Assembly: GCF_026262505.1 (NCBI RefSeq) | Contig: NC_067205.1 | Coordinates: forward strand, 3,844,001 to 3,908,000 | Direction of reading: 5' to 3' | Length of the DNA stretch: 64,000 bases | Source of the DNA: Trichomonas vaginalis G3 | Lineage: Eukaryota > Parabasalia > Trichomonadida > Trichomonadidae | Shown here: positions 1-12,160 of the stretch, piece after piece | Layout of the letters: the number at the start of each line of letters is the position of its first letter | Position numbering within the stretch: position 1 is the first letter of the stretch | Program-made: the position numbers and the translations under genes | The notes under the pieces: generated by a model | Database searches by the model: none | Told to the model about the DNA's origin: nothing | Seen by the model: the letters and a program-made list of their open reading frames with translations, nothing else

Positions 1-2669
1 TAATACCAACGAAACTGACCTACTCTCGCTTTACCCCAATTATTTTTGACTCCGTTCAAAATTCCTCTCCTCGGTTTTTATCCTTCCATATACTCTTCCA
101 ACATTTTTCGAAAGAAGTTTCCAATACTACTGAAGAAACCCATTTTACTATTATGTAAAAATCTAATGTTCCGCGCTAGTCTCTTACGTTTCCTGTTGAG
201 TCCATAGGCATTTCTTTAACTTGGAGCTCATTTACATTCTGTTTCTCCTCTGGTAGAAACATTTTCTGGGTCAACTTCCTGTTTGTTCGCGTCATCTGCA
301 TAAAGTCATATTTATATCCCACTTCAGGGTTGTATAAAACTCTTTCCATTCTCATATTTGCATAGCCATGGTGGGCAAACCTAACGCAGCGTCATTTGGG
401 ACTGGCAGTTGGCATTTGTACATCTGTTGGCACTTGACCATGTTTTTGCCAATTTGCAGTTTGTATTTCTAACTTCATTTGGAATAATTCTCTGGGTTTG
501 GTTGTCCCAGGTTTGCTGTGCATTCGCCTAATTTCTGTGCGTCCATTTAATATTAGATAAAAATATCTCTTACAGTTACATATTGCTGAACATTTGCAGG
601 CATTGGTCTTCATCTTTCATATTCTCTGTAACTTTTCTGCCACGTCAAATAAGTTAAATGACACAATGGGAAAAAAACCTTAAACAAGTAGTCCTATTTC
701 AAACCAACATTTACTACCAATAAAATTTCTTTGTTATGACACTTTTTTCCGGTTTATAGACCTCTCTCATATTCTATCTTGTCATATATAAACTCATTTA
801 GTTCATTGATGTCCTCTAACCATCTCATAACGGTTCCAAACCACTTTTATCGGATGTAAAGTAAAAGGCCATGGATGGTTATGTAAAACGTCTTAAAGTT
901 TCTCTAAAGAGTTTCTCTCAAAGTCCAGTCTAGCTGGTATTTGGAAAAATCGTATGTGTTAAAGAACGGGCGGGTCTACTATAAGAAAACATTTTTCTTG
1001 TTTTTTATATTTTTTCATACAACTCTGTCCAACTACATCGTCACAAACTCTATAACCTCAGTATATTTTTCTATTCCCTTTGAAAAACCTTTGTATAGTT
1101 AAGATATAAAAACTTTTGACATAAGTGTTTCAATTTGTCAATTGAACTCTTAATAGAAAACCACTATATAATAGTCTAGATAGATATTACTATCCCAGTC
1201 AATATACTCTGCTTTTTCAAAACCTTCCTCTTACAATGATTTTTCTTATCTAATGGTATACGTTCCATTTACCTATTATGTATTCTTTTTCTTTTAACTC
1301 TTCAATATTTTGTTTAGTGTCTTGGTATATGTTTGAGGGACGGTCCAGTATAGTTTGTTCGAAGTCATTCATATAATCTTTGGAGTCAGGGAAATTATTT
1401 TTTATGGCACAAATGAAGATATATAGAAAACTTCCACCGAACAAGTTCTACAAATGTTAGACCATTCGGTAGTTTCTAAGTTCTCTCAATTAGACATATC
1501 TTTACATCTTACTCTTATTTCCAAGAAGGGGTAACGGTGCGTTTTGTAAAATTCATTTTTATATATAATAAAAATGTTTTTTTCTGAAAAGTGACAGTAT
1601 GTTTTTATTGTGACTTCTTTCGTTAAAGGGACTTTTGAGGATTTTTTCTGTAAAGACTTTGTTTGGATTTCTTCGTAAAGACTTTGTTAGATTTTCTTCG
1701 TAAATGACCCAAAAATATATTTTAGTCGTGAAGACAGGTGAGATTTTTCACCTCTTTTTTCACCTCATTTCTTCACCTCTTGAATTTTCATGAATTTCTT
1801 GTCGTAAAGGACTTGTTAAGATTCTTCCATTCTAATTTCTCATTGTGAAACTTTCTTTGTCTATGTTTTGTTAGATTTTCTTCGTTAAAGGACTTTTGTT
1901 GAGATCTTCTTCGTAAAGACTTTGTCAAGATTTCTTTCGTTAAAGACTTTTGTTGAGGATTTCTTCGTTAAATGACACTAGTAGTTATATTTGGTTGTAA
2001 ATTTCATTGAAAATCAAGAGGGTTGAAGAAAATTAGGTGAGAAACAGGTGAAATCCTCACCTCTTCACCTAAAATATATTTTGGTGTAAATTTCATGAAA
2101 TTCAGTAGGGTGAAAAATTATGAAAAAAACAGGTTGAAATCTCACCTCTTCACTAAAATATATTTTTGGTGTAAATTTCAATGAAAATTCAAGAGGGGTG
2201 AAAAATTAGGTGAAAAAAACAGTTGAAAATCTCAACTCTTCACCTAAAATATTATTTTTGTCTGATTTTTACGAAGAAGTTCTGACAAAACATTTTACGA
2301 AGAAGAAGAAGTTTTTGACAAAGTCTTTACGCGATGAAGTTTTGACAAAGTCTTTTACGATGAAATCTGACAAAGTCTTTACGATGAATATTCATGAAAT
2401 TCAAGGAGGTGAAAAATTTGAGGTGAAAAAACAGTGAAAATCTCACCTCTTCACCTTAAAATATATTTTTATTTTAATTCTGGTATAATTATTCTGAGTG
2501 ATATGACAGATGTTTAATAACACTTTCTTCCGGTTTATAGGAACCTCTTTCTCATATTCTATCTTTGTCATATCAAAACTCAAGTCAGTTTGTTCCTCTA
2601 AGGACTTCATTTATACTAAACAATCTCAGGTAGAAGCGCACGAAGTGCCTGGAGCCCCACTACTTTTTG

Positions 2670-2697
<28 letters not shown>
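1..2697. mobile_element. Polinton P0, right-hand end only (broken, noisy)
   Basis: The stretch 1560-2663 is a noisy copy, in the same orientation, of the right end of P1 (about 35130-36154): the same GGTGA/TCACC palindromic repeats, the same 25-bp iterons, and the same terminus ending CCCCACTAC followed by a T tract. The interior, 1-1560, matches on the opposite strand parts of 9780-12150 (for example 1310-1390 with 9780-9850, 900-1000 with 10480-10600, and 60-160 with 12040-12150). P0 is therefore a copy of the same element family. It is heavily broken at the reading-frame level, but much of this may be sequencing error. Age cannot be judged from such a consensus. Confidence 0.75.
2664..2697. 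repeat. Poly-T tract capping the P0 terminus
   Basis: A nearly pure T run directly follows the conserved terminus of P0. Equivalent homopolymers sit at 2861-2900 (poly-A before PA) and about 36155-36180 (poly-T after P1), so the tract is part of, or always next to, this family's ends. Confidence 0.85.
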
Positions 2698-2701
<4 letters not shown>

Positions 2702-2857
2702 GCCAAAGATTTGAAATCAAAATCTTAGACCGAAGCCGCTCGATTCGCTCGCGGCTTCCGCCGATTTAACAGATCAGCAAAGATTTGAATCAAATCTTTC
2801 GAACTAACCGATTCGCTTAGCTCCCGCGGCTTTCTTTATTATTTTTAATTTGCATAT

Positions 2858-2860
<3 letters not shown>
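2698..2860. other. 163-bp spacer between two head-to-head Polinton ends
   Basis: The spacer holds two imperfect copies of a roughly 60-bp sequence, both containing AAAGATTTGA and a CG-rich segment with ATTCGCT. The second copy contains a near-perfect palindrome at 2779-2799 with two 10-bp arms around one base. No gene is seen. It could be the old host target or the remnant of a third element. Confidence 0.6.
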
Positions 2861-2900
<40 letters not shown>

Positions 2901-2902
<2 letters not shown>

Positions 2903-3780
2903 TAGTGGGGCTTCCAGGCACTTTCGTGCCTTCTAGCCCTGAAGATGTTTAGTATAAATGAAAGTCTTAGAGGACAAACATGACTATGAGTTTTGATATG
3001 ACAAGATTAGAATATGAGAGAGGTCCTATAAACCGGAGGAAAGTGTTATATAAACATCTGTCATATTACTCAGAATATTATACAGAATTCAATAAAAATA
3101 TATTTTAGGTGAAGAGGTGAGATTTCACCTGTTTTTTCACCTCATTTTTCACCTCTGTGAATTTTCATGAATTTCTCGTAAAGACTTTGTCAAGATTTCA
3201 TCGTAAAGACTTTGTCAAAAACTTCATCGTAAAAGACTTTGTTCAAAACTTCTTCTTCGTAAATGTTTGTCAAGACTTTCTTCGTAAAATCAGACAAAAA
3301 TATATTTAGGTGAAGAGGTGAGATTTCACCTGTTTTTTCACCTAATTTTTCACCCTCTTGAATTTTCATGAAATTTACACCAAAAATATATTTTAGGTGA
3401 AGAGGTGAGAATTTTCACCTGTTTTTTCACCTAATTTTTCACCCTCTTGAATTTTCATGAAATTTACACCAAAATATATTTTTAGGTGAAGAGGTGAGAT
3501 TTCACCTGTTTTTTCACCTAATTTTTCACCCTCTTGATTTTTCATGAAATTTACACCAAAAATATACTACTAGGGTCATTTACGAAGAAATCTCAACAAA
3601 AAGTCTTTACGAAGGAAATCTCAACAAAGTCTTTACGAGAAATCTTACAAAAACATAGACAGAAAGTTTATGAGAAATTAGATGAAGAAGTTCTTAACAA
3701 AGTCTTTACGAAGAAATTCATGAAAATTTAAGAGGTGAGAAATTGAGGTGAAAAAAAGAGGTGAAATCTCACCTCTCACT
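2901..3780. repeat. PA terminal repeat region with palindromic repeats and iterons
   Basis: The outer about 170 bp match the P1 terminus in inverted orientation. Inside lie four to five copies of a 60-80-bp block containing GGTGAAGAGGTGAGA and TTTTTTCACC, alternating with short arrays of a roughly 25-bp iteron built on CGTAAAGACTTTGT. No coding sequence is visible. Confidence 0.85.
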
Positions 3781-3929
3781 AAAATATATTTTTGGGTCAT
3801 TTACGAAGAAATCTCAACAAAGTCTTTACGAAGAAAATCTCACAAAGTCTTTACGAAGAAAAGTCTAACAAGTCTTTACGAAGAAGTCACAATTAAACAT
3901 CTGTCAAAAACCTTTTTTAACTTCACTAA

Positions 3930-6900
3930 AATGCCACGTAAGCTACGTAAGAATATACGTAAGAGGAAGAGAGCATTGAAACATCCAATAGTAAAACTGA
4001 CACCACAACAACAGTTAGCAACAACAAATGCTGAATGACCCCACTATGTTGCAACAAATGTCAAGCAATCCTATGCTTTTTAAACCGAGTCTTTGGTGCA
4101 CAGTGGAGTTTAAGAGCGGCACTTTTGCGAAAATGGGCAGGCTATGGTGAGCTGCAGGACGGAACAGCCTATAACCCTCAAAGTCAAATGAATTTGAGTT
4201 CACTCAAAAAATCAAATAACAGATGTCAAAAAGTCAAACATAGACATACAGAGGCAAATAAGTGAAAACGAAAAGAAACTAGAATATGACAGACACACAA
4301 AGAAACTCAATGAGTTAAACGTAGAGAAAAAGAGAAAGAAGAACAACTGAAAGAACTAAGTACAGAGGAATATGCGAAAAAAGTGTCAGAAAAAGCAGCA
4401 GAAGTAGCAAAAATGGAACAAGATGTATAAATTTGAAAAACCATACTACTCAATATAAAAATACTGAAAGTGAAGAATAAAACAAAAAGCCCTGAAGACA
4501 TATATGATAGCGATGCAGTATATAAAAGGAAGTTGAAGCAAATGTAAAGGCAGAAAAACTTTTACAGTTGCAAAACCAAACCGTACAGTATGAAAAACTT
4601 AGCACAAAAAGTAAAAATAACGACGCAGCCATGCAAAAGGCAATGAAAGCGCAGAATATATAAAGCTAACAATGACTGGTTAGATGCCCAAGCCAACGCT
4701 AAAGCAGCCCAACTTATAGGGTCAATAAGGACAAAAAATACAAGCGGATGAAGACAGTTCAAATGAAGCTTTAACAAATCTGCACTTTAGAACGCCGTTC
4801 GAAGCTCTTCATAGTAAGGTTGAAACTAGTGAACGACTTCTCATCTGGAAAGAAACTGAAGTTAAGGTTTCACAAAACGAGTTAAGAGAAGTTAGCACAA
4901 AATATGACGAAAATACAGTGCAGCAACCGAGACAGGCAGTTCAAAGTGCCTATGACGCCGTTAGAGCAACTGTTGTTGGAAAGTCAAGAAAAAAGAGTTT
5001 ACAACAGACCAAAACAGACCTAGTAAATGCTTCTTAAAAACGAAAAGTCAGGTAGGACATTACGCTGCAGATGAACATATGTGCCAGCTGGTGGAACTTA
5101 TATTACCACCCAAACCCTCCAAGAGAAGCACCTGCACCAGGACTACTAGAACATTTACATCGTCACATGGACACAGACACAGGCATGCACAACAACCAAC
5201 CTCCACAAATCCACACAACAACCAACACAACAACCAGCACAGCATACCAAACAAGTTCAAAACCCTGCACAACAACAACCACAAACAGAGCAAGGACATA
5301 AAAGAAGTAGAGAACAAGGAACCAAGAATTCTTAAAAATGCTTAAAAGAAGTGTGGTTTCCCAGATACTGTTGACTTTAGTGACAGATATAAAAGAAGCT
5401 TTTGGAAAGTTCCAAGGATGGAAAATACTGACCCGAACCTATTTAGCTTTATGGCTCAGCACCAAAACGGATATAATCTTCAAACCTGGAAAATACAAGC
5501 TCGCTAAGGGATATGATTTAATAGCATATCATCAAATTGACATGGATGAATTTACTCCGAGATATTTGATGTCAGAGCTAAATGAAATTCAACTTTCGTC
5601 ATGAACGCGTAAAAAATAGAGACGGAACGAAAGAAACAAAAGCTTCATGAATGCGGATGACGTAGATAGGGAAATTTTGAAAACGGTCTCGGAATATATG
5701 AAATGCCAGCAGATGAGGTACAAGAAACTCCACAGAAGAAGTTCAGATACAAACCAGACATGGAAGAAATAGTTTCAGCAAAACAGCTAGAAGAGCCTGA
5801 AGGAAACGACAAGTCACTCCTTTGGAAACTAACTTCACAGAACTAGATGAAGATTTGGAACAGCGAAAAATCTTGACCCTCAACAAGGGATGCGGTAGAA
5901 TATGGGATAATTTCCAAGAGTCTAAAAAAAAATTCGGCTGACATAGTAGAAGAATATCGAAAAATGTTTGCCGACATACAAAAAGACTCCAGCACCAGAT
6001 GAAAATATTCAGCATAGAATGGAAGACTGAAAAAAAATGTACACAAATACAACAACCTTTTTACTTACGAGCATTTAACGTTCAATCTTCGATTGAACTC
6101 GGTGAAATAAAAGGTTAAATTTCAAGAAAAACATATAGAAATGAAAACATTGTTTAAAGTTCATTCAGAACCTAGCCAAGATGGAAACAACATACTTTTG
6201 TTTCTGCAGACGATGGAACTACAATGAGATGGGGATAAAGCTAATCCCGATAGGTGGTTCATTAAACTTACAACCACATTCCAAGAAGTTGTAGACGCAA
6301 TGGAGTGAATGGTGAAACCAGATAATAGCTTGGTATTTTAAGCGCGGCTTTAATGCCATTGAAAGATATGAAAGATGCAGATATTTTGAACCAGTATATG
6401 AAATGAACATGGCTGATGGAAATATTAACAACCTGACGTTCTAGAACATTTATCTCAAACAGAACTACACAGAACATAAAGATGGTATATTTTGGTGAAG
6501 AGTTTAGAAAGAAAGTTAGGGAGATAGAGGAAGAAGAAACCTATTGTACATGACCTTGCAAACGAAAGTTTGCAAAATGTCATAAAAACTTACTTTGCCA
6601 ACAATGAACCGAGAAGGATGAATATTTAAGAAAAACTCAAATGGACAGTACCAAATGATGTTAGTATTGAAAAACATGTTCCTTGACAAAATTAAAACCA
6701 ACTACAGAAATAAACGACGCAGAACTGAAAGATTGGGTAGAAGCTTTCCATTCACAAAAGGATATAGTTGGTAACATGAAAGAAAACCAGAATGGCTCCA
6801 AAAACATATATTTGGAAACGAGCTTATTCATATGGGACAGGCACTGTTTGAAGAGCTTGAACCGGAAACTCAGGACAGAGTCATGCAAACAATAAGCGAC

Positions 6901-7120
6901 GACTCAAATACAGGACTATGACAAACTCTTTCTAGGATATAGGTTACCTGAGATGGGCGACCAGAGCCAAAAGGCAAAAAGGACATGGGAAATTTGCAAC
7001 ATACTAGATGAACATAATGCAAAGATGCAACAACTTCAAGCAGAGGGCAATTGAAGAAAAAGAAGAGTTAAAAACTCAGTCAGGAAGAAAGTAAAGCTTG
7101 GTCGGAGTGGGTTCTATTAT
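3930..7120 (+). pseudogene. Structural-type protein locus of PA (broken copy)
   Basis: This is the noisy counterpart of the minus-strand locus at 31935-35110. It starts with the same short basic stretch (MPRKLRKNIRKRKRA), continues with a coiled-coil-rich region and a proline/glutamine-rich region, and ends just before the capsid locus. It is broken in many places. Its order relative to the terminus and capsid locus is the same as in P1. Confidence 0.7.
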
Positions 7121-7129
7121 TGACATATA

Positions 7130-8775
7130 AATCCAACTATTCTATATTTTTACTCATATGAAATGTTACGCGTATCGAATATAACGCCAACAGTTTTGGA
7201 TGCTATGAATGGAAATTGTTTCCGATGGTATAACGAATGCGATAATGCCATTAGAAGGTCAGAAAATAGTTCCTGGAACTTACGAATATACAACTGCTGT
7301 TTTCTTATGGAACGTAGGTGAGTTTGGAGAAGGTTCTTCAACAACAGTAGATATTTGCTTGCGACAGGTTTCATATATTTCTATTGACAACTCTTTTCTT
7401 TATACGTGGAACAAGACATTGAAATAAAACCTTCTGCCAAGTTGTCTGACAAGAAAGGTTGCAATGGAATTTTCTATGTCGGATACCAATATGCTCCAGA
7501 AGTTTTCATGGGATATAAGATATATTCTAACTCTGACTTAGTCAAACAGTAAACATGGGCAAACTATGAATGGTTCGCTTTGAGAAACTCAGTACAACCA
7601 CAAGCTAGAGAAAAAACAGGACCAGTATGCAACTATGAGAAAATAAGAAGACTTGACCCTAACGTTCCAGGAGTTTATGTTGACCTTTTCTGGCAAATGA
7701 GATGCGTCAACTAAAGTAAAACTTGAAACTTAGAGTTCCTTTGTCATCTTCCTCATCTTCAGGTTTTTAAGATACTGCCAAACTGGGCAGAAAAATTTCT
7801 ATGAACTTACTCCAAGCAAAAATACTTAGTCATTGCCACCAACCAAGACCCATTCACTCTTACAGAAGTAGGGAACAAATAAAAGTCATTCGCCGATTTT
7901 TGCAAAAAACAAAAAGTTGACTTAGACTTTGGTTTCTCCAACTTCAACACTGAAGTAAACTTATTATTTCAATGCTGCTGGAGATGCTTGGGACCCAGTT
8001 AAGTTCACATGCGAAAAGTTTGAATGCCAAAGAATAGGAAAGCAGACTTGCAGTCTATATGTTTGGACCCAGATATTTCAAATGCTTTAGCTGCCAAATA
8101 TATTGCAGTTCCACTTATGTTCCCAATACACCAAATATCTGTCAAGAGACTTTCAGGTGAAGTTGGAAACCAAAGTTCTGACCAGGTGCAAGAAACAAGA
8201 TATTGCCTTAACAACTGCAATTGAAACATGCAGATACTATGTTTGTTCTTTTCAGACAGAACTATAAATGACTATTCTTGTTTCATAAACCCTGGGTATT
8301 AAATACATATAACATAGATGGCAATATATCCAAGAGAAGAATATTCTACAGTTGAGGATATGAGGTCATACAACTTGACATTAGATGCTATGAACTTTAA
8401 CAACAACTTCACAACAACCATTAACCCTGAAATGCAAAGTTCTATTATGCCATATGTGAAAGTATGGACCCATTACAGGAAGTCAAAAAACTCAATATTA
8501 CAAATGGAGGACCGTTCAAACTTTTGGCTTGGCATTCATTTGCTGACTCAGAAGACTTTATGGGTGGTATTTCAACTGTTTGGTACGTTCAAATACCAAT
8601 TATACTGGTGACAGAGACGGTCCAAATGAATGAGGGCAAAGAAGTTTACAAAAACCAACTAGCACTTTTTCACGGAAGATGCTCTTTTTGAAGATTCGTT
8701 CGATGAAACCTGCTGGGGCCCTCAGATTGGCATAACGACAGCTTCCATCGAGCAGATTTTGGCAGCAGTTCAGTA
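7130..8775 (+). pseudogene. Major capsid protein locus of PA (broken copy)
   Basis: This is the noisy counterpart of the capsid gene at 30296-31945. Matching segments include YTTAV near the N-terminus, SKNNLVIAP in the middle and EEYSTVEDMRSYNLTLDAMN in the C-terminal half. It is broken in many places. See the clean copy for function. Confidence 0.75.
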
Positions 8776-9074
8776 AGTTTGTTCTGAACTGACTTCTCTC
8801 CGTCAAAATTTGACAGTACGCCAGTTTTGACATAAATATGTATTAAAACTTTCCTTTAAATATCGGTCAGTTTTGTGTTTATTTTTGTTCGGTCACAGAA
8901 CTTTCACCATTCAGTTATTACCAACTTTCTTTGCTTTTATGAACAATATTTAGGTTCAGCAAAGACTGCTATTCTATAACATTTTCCATTGTTTTGTGTA
9001 AGAACTATTCTATCAATGAACTTGTATTGTTTGTGTGTGTAAACTTTGTTTTGCTTCAATTCGAAGAGATACTT

Positions 9075-9099
9075 NNNNNNNNNNNNNNNNNNNNNNNNN
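9075..9099. other. Assembly gap (25 N)
   Basis: Twenty-five undetermined bases. The sequence on the left is the interior of inverted element PA; the sequence on the right is unrelated to it and belongs to the left half of a P1-type element. The join is therefore a scaffolding decision, not continuous sequence. Confidence 0.99.
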
Positions 9100-12000
9100 T
9101 TGTCATGGAGGAACAACTTTTGGATACTTGCGTACACAAAAATGAAAGTTATAGTTTCGTCTTTTTGGTTACAAAAGAACATCTTCTGTGCAGAGCATTG
9201 TCATCTTGTGGTCATTGAAGTGTCCCGACAAACCTATTCTACGAAAGAAATGTATATAACCAGCTCTGACAATGATTGACAACCTATATGCCTTTTTTTC
9301 TGAACAATGAGAGTTTTGTAAGACTTTTTATATGTCATATTCAAACAAATGAATGTGGGTATGATTTGTGATACACTCTCACAATCTTCAAAACCATAGG
9401 TTAATTTTGAAGTCACCAAACACGATAGTCGTCAATGTGTTAAAACCCTTCTCTTTTATGGCTGGTGAGAAGATTAAAGGTTTGCAACTCGATAATTTAA
9501 AGGAATACATTTTGCCTATCATAGAGAAACTTTCAGGATGCAATATTTGGACACAAATTGACGTGACCTCTGAGCAGGAAATTGGTGTTACTCCTTGTTC
9601 TTACAAACATTGACTCAAAAGTAGAGATACCTTCATTCTGTCTTCATTCTTGTCAACAAGGGACGGATGGAAAGTGAGTCTCTGATCTGAGGATACATAT
9701 TGCTCATTTTTGTTGCCATACAATATTATCCGATGACATCAAAGATCCATAAGGTTATCGCATATGTTTGTGGCAATGAATTCGTTCGAAAACAACTTAT
9801 CCATGGACCGTCTCAAACATATAAATACCTTGTCAAGTCAATGGTTACCAACGAACAAATACTTTTTTTGAATAGAAACAGGGAGAAGTATCCATGTATT
9901 AAGATTGTCTGAGCTAGCTTGAGGGTTTAGTTGTACCATTCGAAAACTTGACACTTGCAAATTCCTTCAAAATTGCATTCCAAATGTCTTGGAGTTCGGA
10001 AAGTCAAACATTATTCGTTCTCTCTTTTGTAGTGTCTGGAAGCGTTCTCTAAGAAGATAGGAAAACCGGTATTACCATTAAGATATAGAAGCAAATATTG
10101 TTAAGGAAGCTGATTTTGTGGTACTCATGAAAAAATATATGCCATGTGCAGGCATTTATATTGTAGACTTGAGTGAATATGTGACCTCGTTCCAAAACTG
10201 TTACTTCCGGTATTTGGGTTAACAGTGATTCATATTATAGTGGGATGATTTGCTTAATCTATTTCTAATAGTTAGCCTGTCCTTATGGGACATATCGTGT
10301 GGAACAGCAACGAGCTATACCCATGAATGCCTTCCTCTTAGTATCATTTTCATTTTTCGTCGTAATTAGTATTTACATTTGTACAATGTCGTAATCTATA
10401 CAAAGGTCTTATCAAAGACAGGACATCAGAAAGAAAATAATACTGTAGGGTGATAAATATGAGTTTTGTGGAGGATTTGGTCGTTGGACAGGTTTGTATG
10501 TTCTAAACATATAAAAAACAGGAAAAATGTTTTCTTTATAGTAGACCCGCCGATTCTCTTTATACAACATTTACCAGACTTTTCAATAACCCAAGTAGAC
10601 TGGACTTTGAGAGACTCTTTAAAGAAAACCTTTGGACGTTTTTACATATATCTCCATATTGCATACTCTGTTCTCTTCTTCTCTTGGGAAGCATATTGAT
10701 TGCACTTTGTCTCTCGATACACTTTTATCCTTTTTTTCCGTTTCTCAAGAGGATATTGTTGCAAACCGATTATGTGGATATTCAGGTCAATTGGTGTATC
10801 GCAAGGGATCAGAAATACCTTGGCAAATAAGCCGTCAGTTGAGCGCTTCTATACTTGAGACTCAAATGACTAAAAACGAATTTTTGAGAAAATAAGATGA
10901 GAGGAACATGTGGCTCCTATTATACCAATTTACTCTGCTGTGCTAACCTTTAACTCGTTTAGGTTCTGAATATAACTGAATAAATAATAAGCGCGGCAAG
11001 ACTGATTTTTCCTAAATTCTAATTGTGACGCTAGTCAGAAATACACGATAGCTATAATGTTATGTCAAATATGACGTGTGTATATTGCGGTACCTTTACA
11101 CTTTCCGTTTATATTTAGTAAACTTTTTTTTTCGTTTATCTTTCCATTTGTTGCCGTACATATCCTAACTTATTTGATATTTTCGCTGGTGGACACGTAT
11201 GCTTATATATAGTACATGACGTAGCAAGTATTTTTCATTATGTACAGACATTCTGTTAATTACGGCCAGATGGGCCCTATTGTTCCTAAATATTAAGTAA
11301 ATCTAGACAAAATAAATTTTACTTTCTTGTATAGTGAACTTATTTTATCGTGGATAATGCCTAAACTTTGCATAGTTCTCAAAAGATTCTTATTGGTGGA
11401 GACGCCAGCACACCGAACATTACCAGCTTTAAGACGGAAATTGGCTTGGTTTAGTTCTTAGCAAAGACTAAACAAATTGATTCTTTGCGTTTGTTGACTT
11501 CCAACATTCATATTGAGCATTCCCCTTCTCTATTTGCTTATTTCGTGTACACTCTCTCTCTCTCGTTCCTTAAATCGGTGGCATATTTCATGACTTATAC
11601 CACAGAGCTATGGTTGTTGGCCTCCAACATCATTATTCTGAGTACAAATATTCAATATACCATTCTTTGTTTATTTTGGGTTCATTCACGTGCTCTATTA
11701 CCAGATGTAACATATTATGTTCAGAAGCTTTGTTCTCCATTGTCTCAAATGACGCTGCGTTAGTTTGCCACCAATGGTTTTATGCAAATATTTTGAGATG
11801 GAGAAAGAGTTTATATTACAATATACCCTGACAGTGATTATAAACACAAAACTCTTTATGACCAGAGTTTGACGCGAACCACCACAGGAGAGTTTGATCT
11901 CGCAGATTATGTTTTCTACACAGAGGTGAGAACTATGAATGTCTTTATGAGCTCCTATGTTAAAAAATGAGATGCTATGGGATATCGTATACAAACAGGC

Positions 12001-12160
12001 AATTAACGTAAGGGAGACTAGGGGCGGACATTTAATTTTTTACTATATAGTAATAATGGGTTTCTTCTCAGTAGTATTGGAAACTTCTTTCTGGAAAATG
12101 GTCAGAAGGTGTATATAGAAAATGTTGATAAAAACACCGTTATTTGAAATCGCATGGCTA
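9100..12160. other. Left interior of P1, noisy, matches P0 interior
   Basis: Short stretches look protein-like on the plus strand, but no frame stays open for long and I recognise no domain. Three stretches match the reverse complement of 1-1560. Near 12050-12160 both copies could encode a segment beginning Met-Gly-Phe-Phe-Ser. Integrase or protease genes, expected in a Polinton, could lie here but I cannot identify them. Confidence 0.5.

Larger units (their letters stand above)
2861..9074 (-). mobile_element. Polinton PA, terminal 6.2 kb, cut by the assembly gap
   Basis: After a 40-bp A tract, the sequence from 2901 (GGTAGTGGGGCTTCC) is the reverse complement of the P1 right end, and the match continues without rearrangement to the N gap (2901-9074 against about 30000-36154). 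Parts in order: terminal repeat region 2901-3920, structural-type locus about 3930-7120, major capsid locus about 7130-8775, small-gene region 8830-9074. Compared with P1 it carries a small insertion or deletion every few tens of bases, so no frame stays open. It is broken in very many places as given. Whether it is old or merely badly sequenced cannot be told from the window. Confidence 0.85.

Noticed and set aside
2861-2900. Poly-A tail of a LINE or processed gene
   Set aside because: The A tract directly joins a terminal inverted repeat that has the same arrangement at two other ends; no retroelement coding sequence lies next to it.
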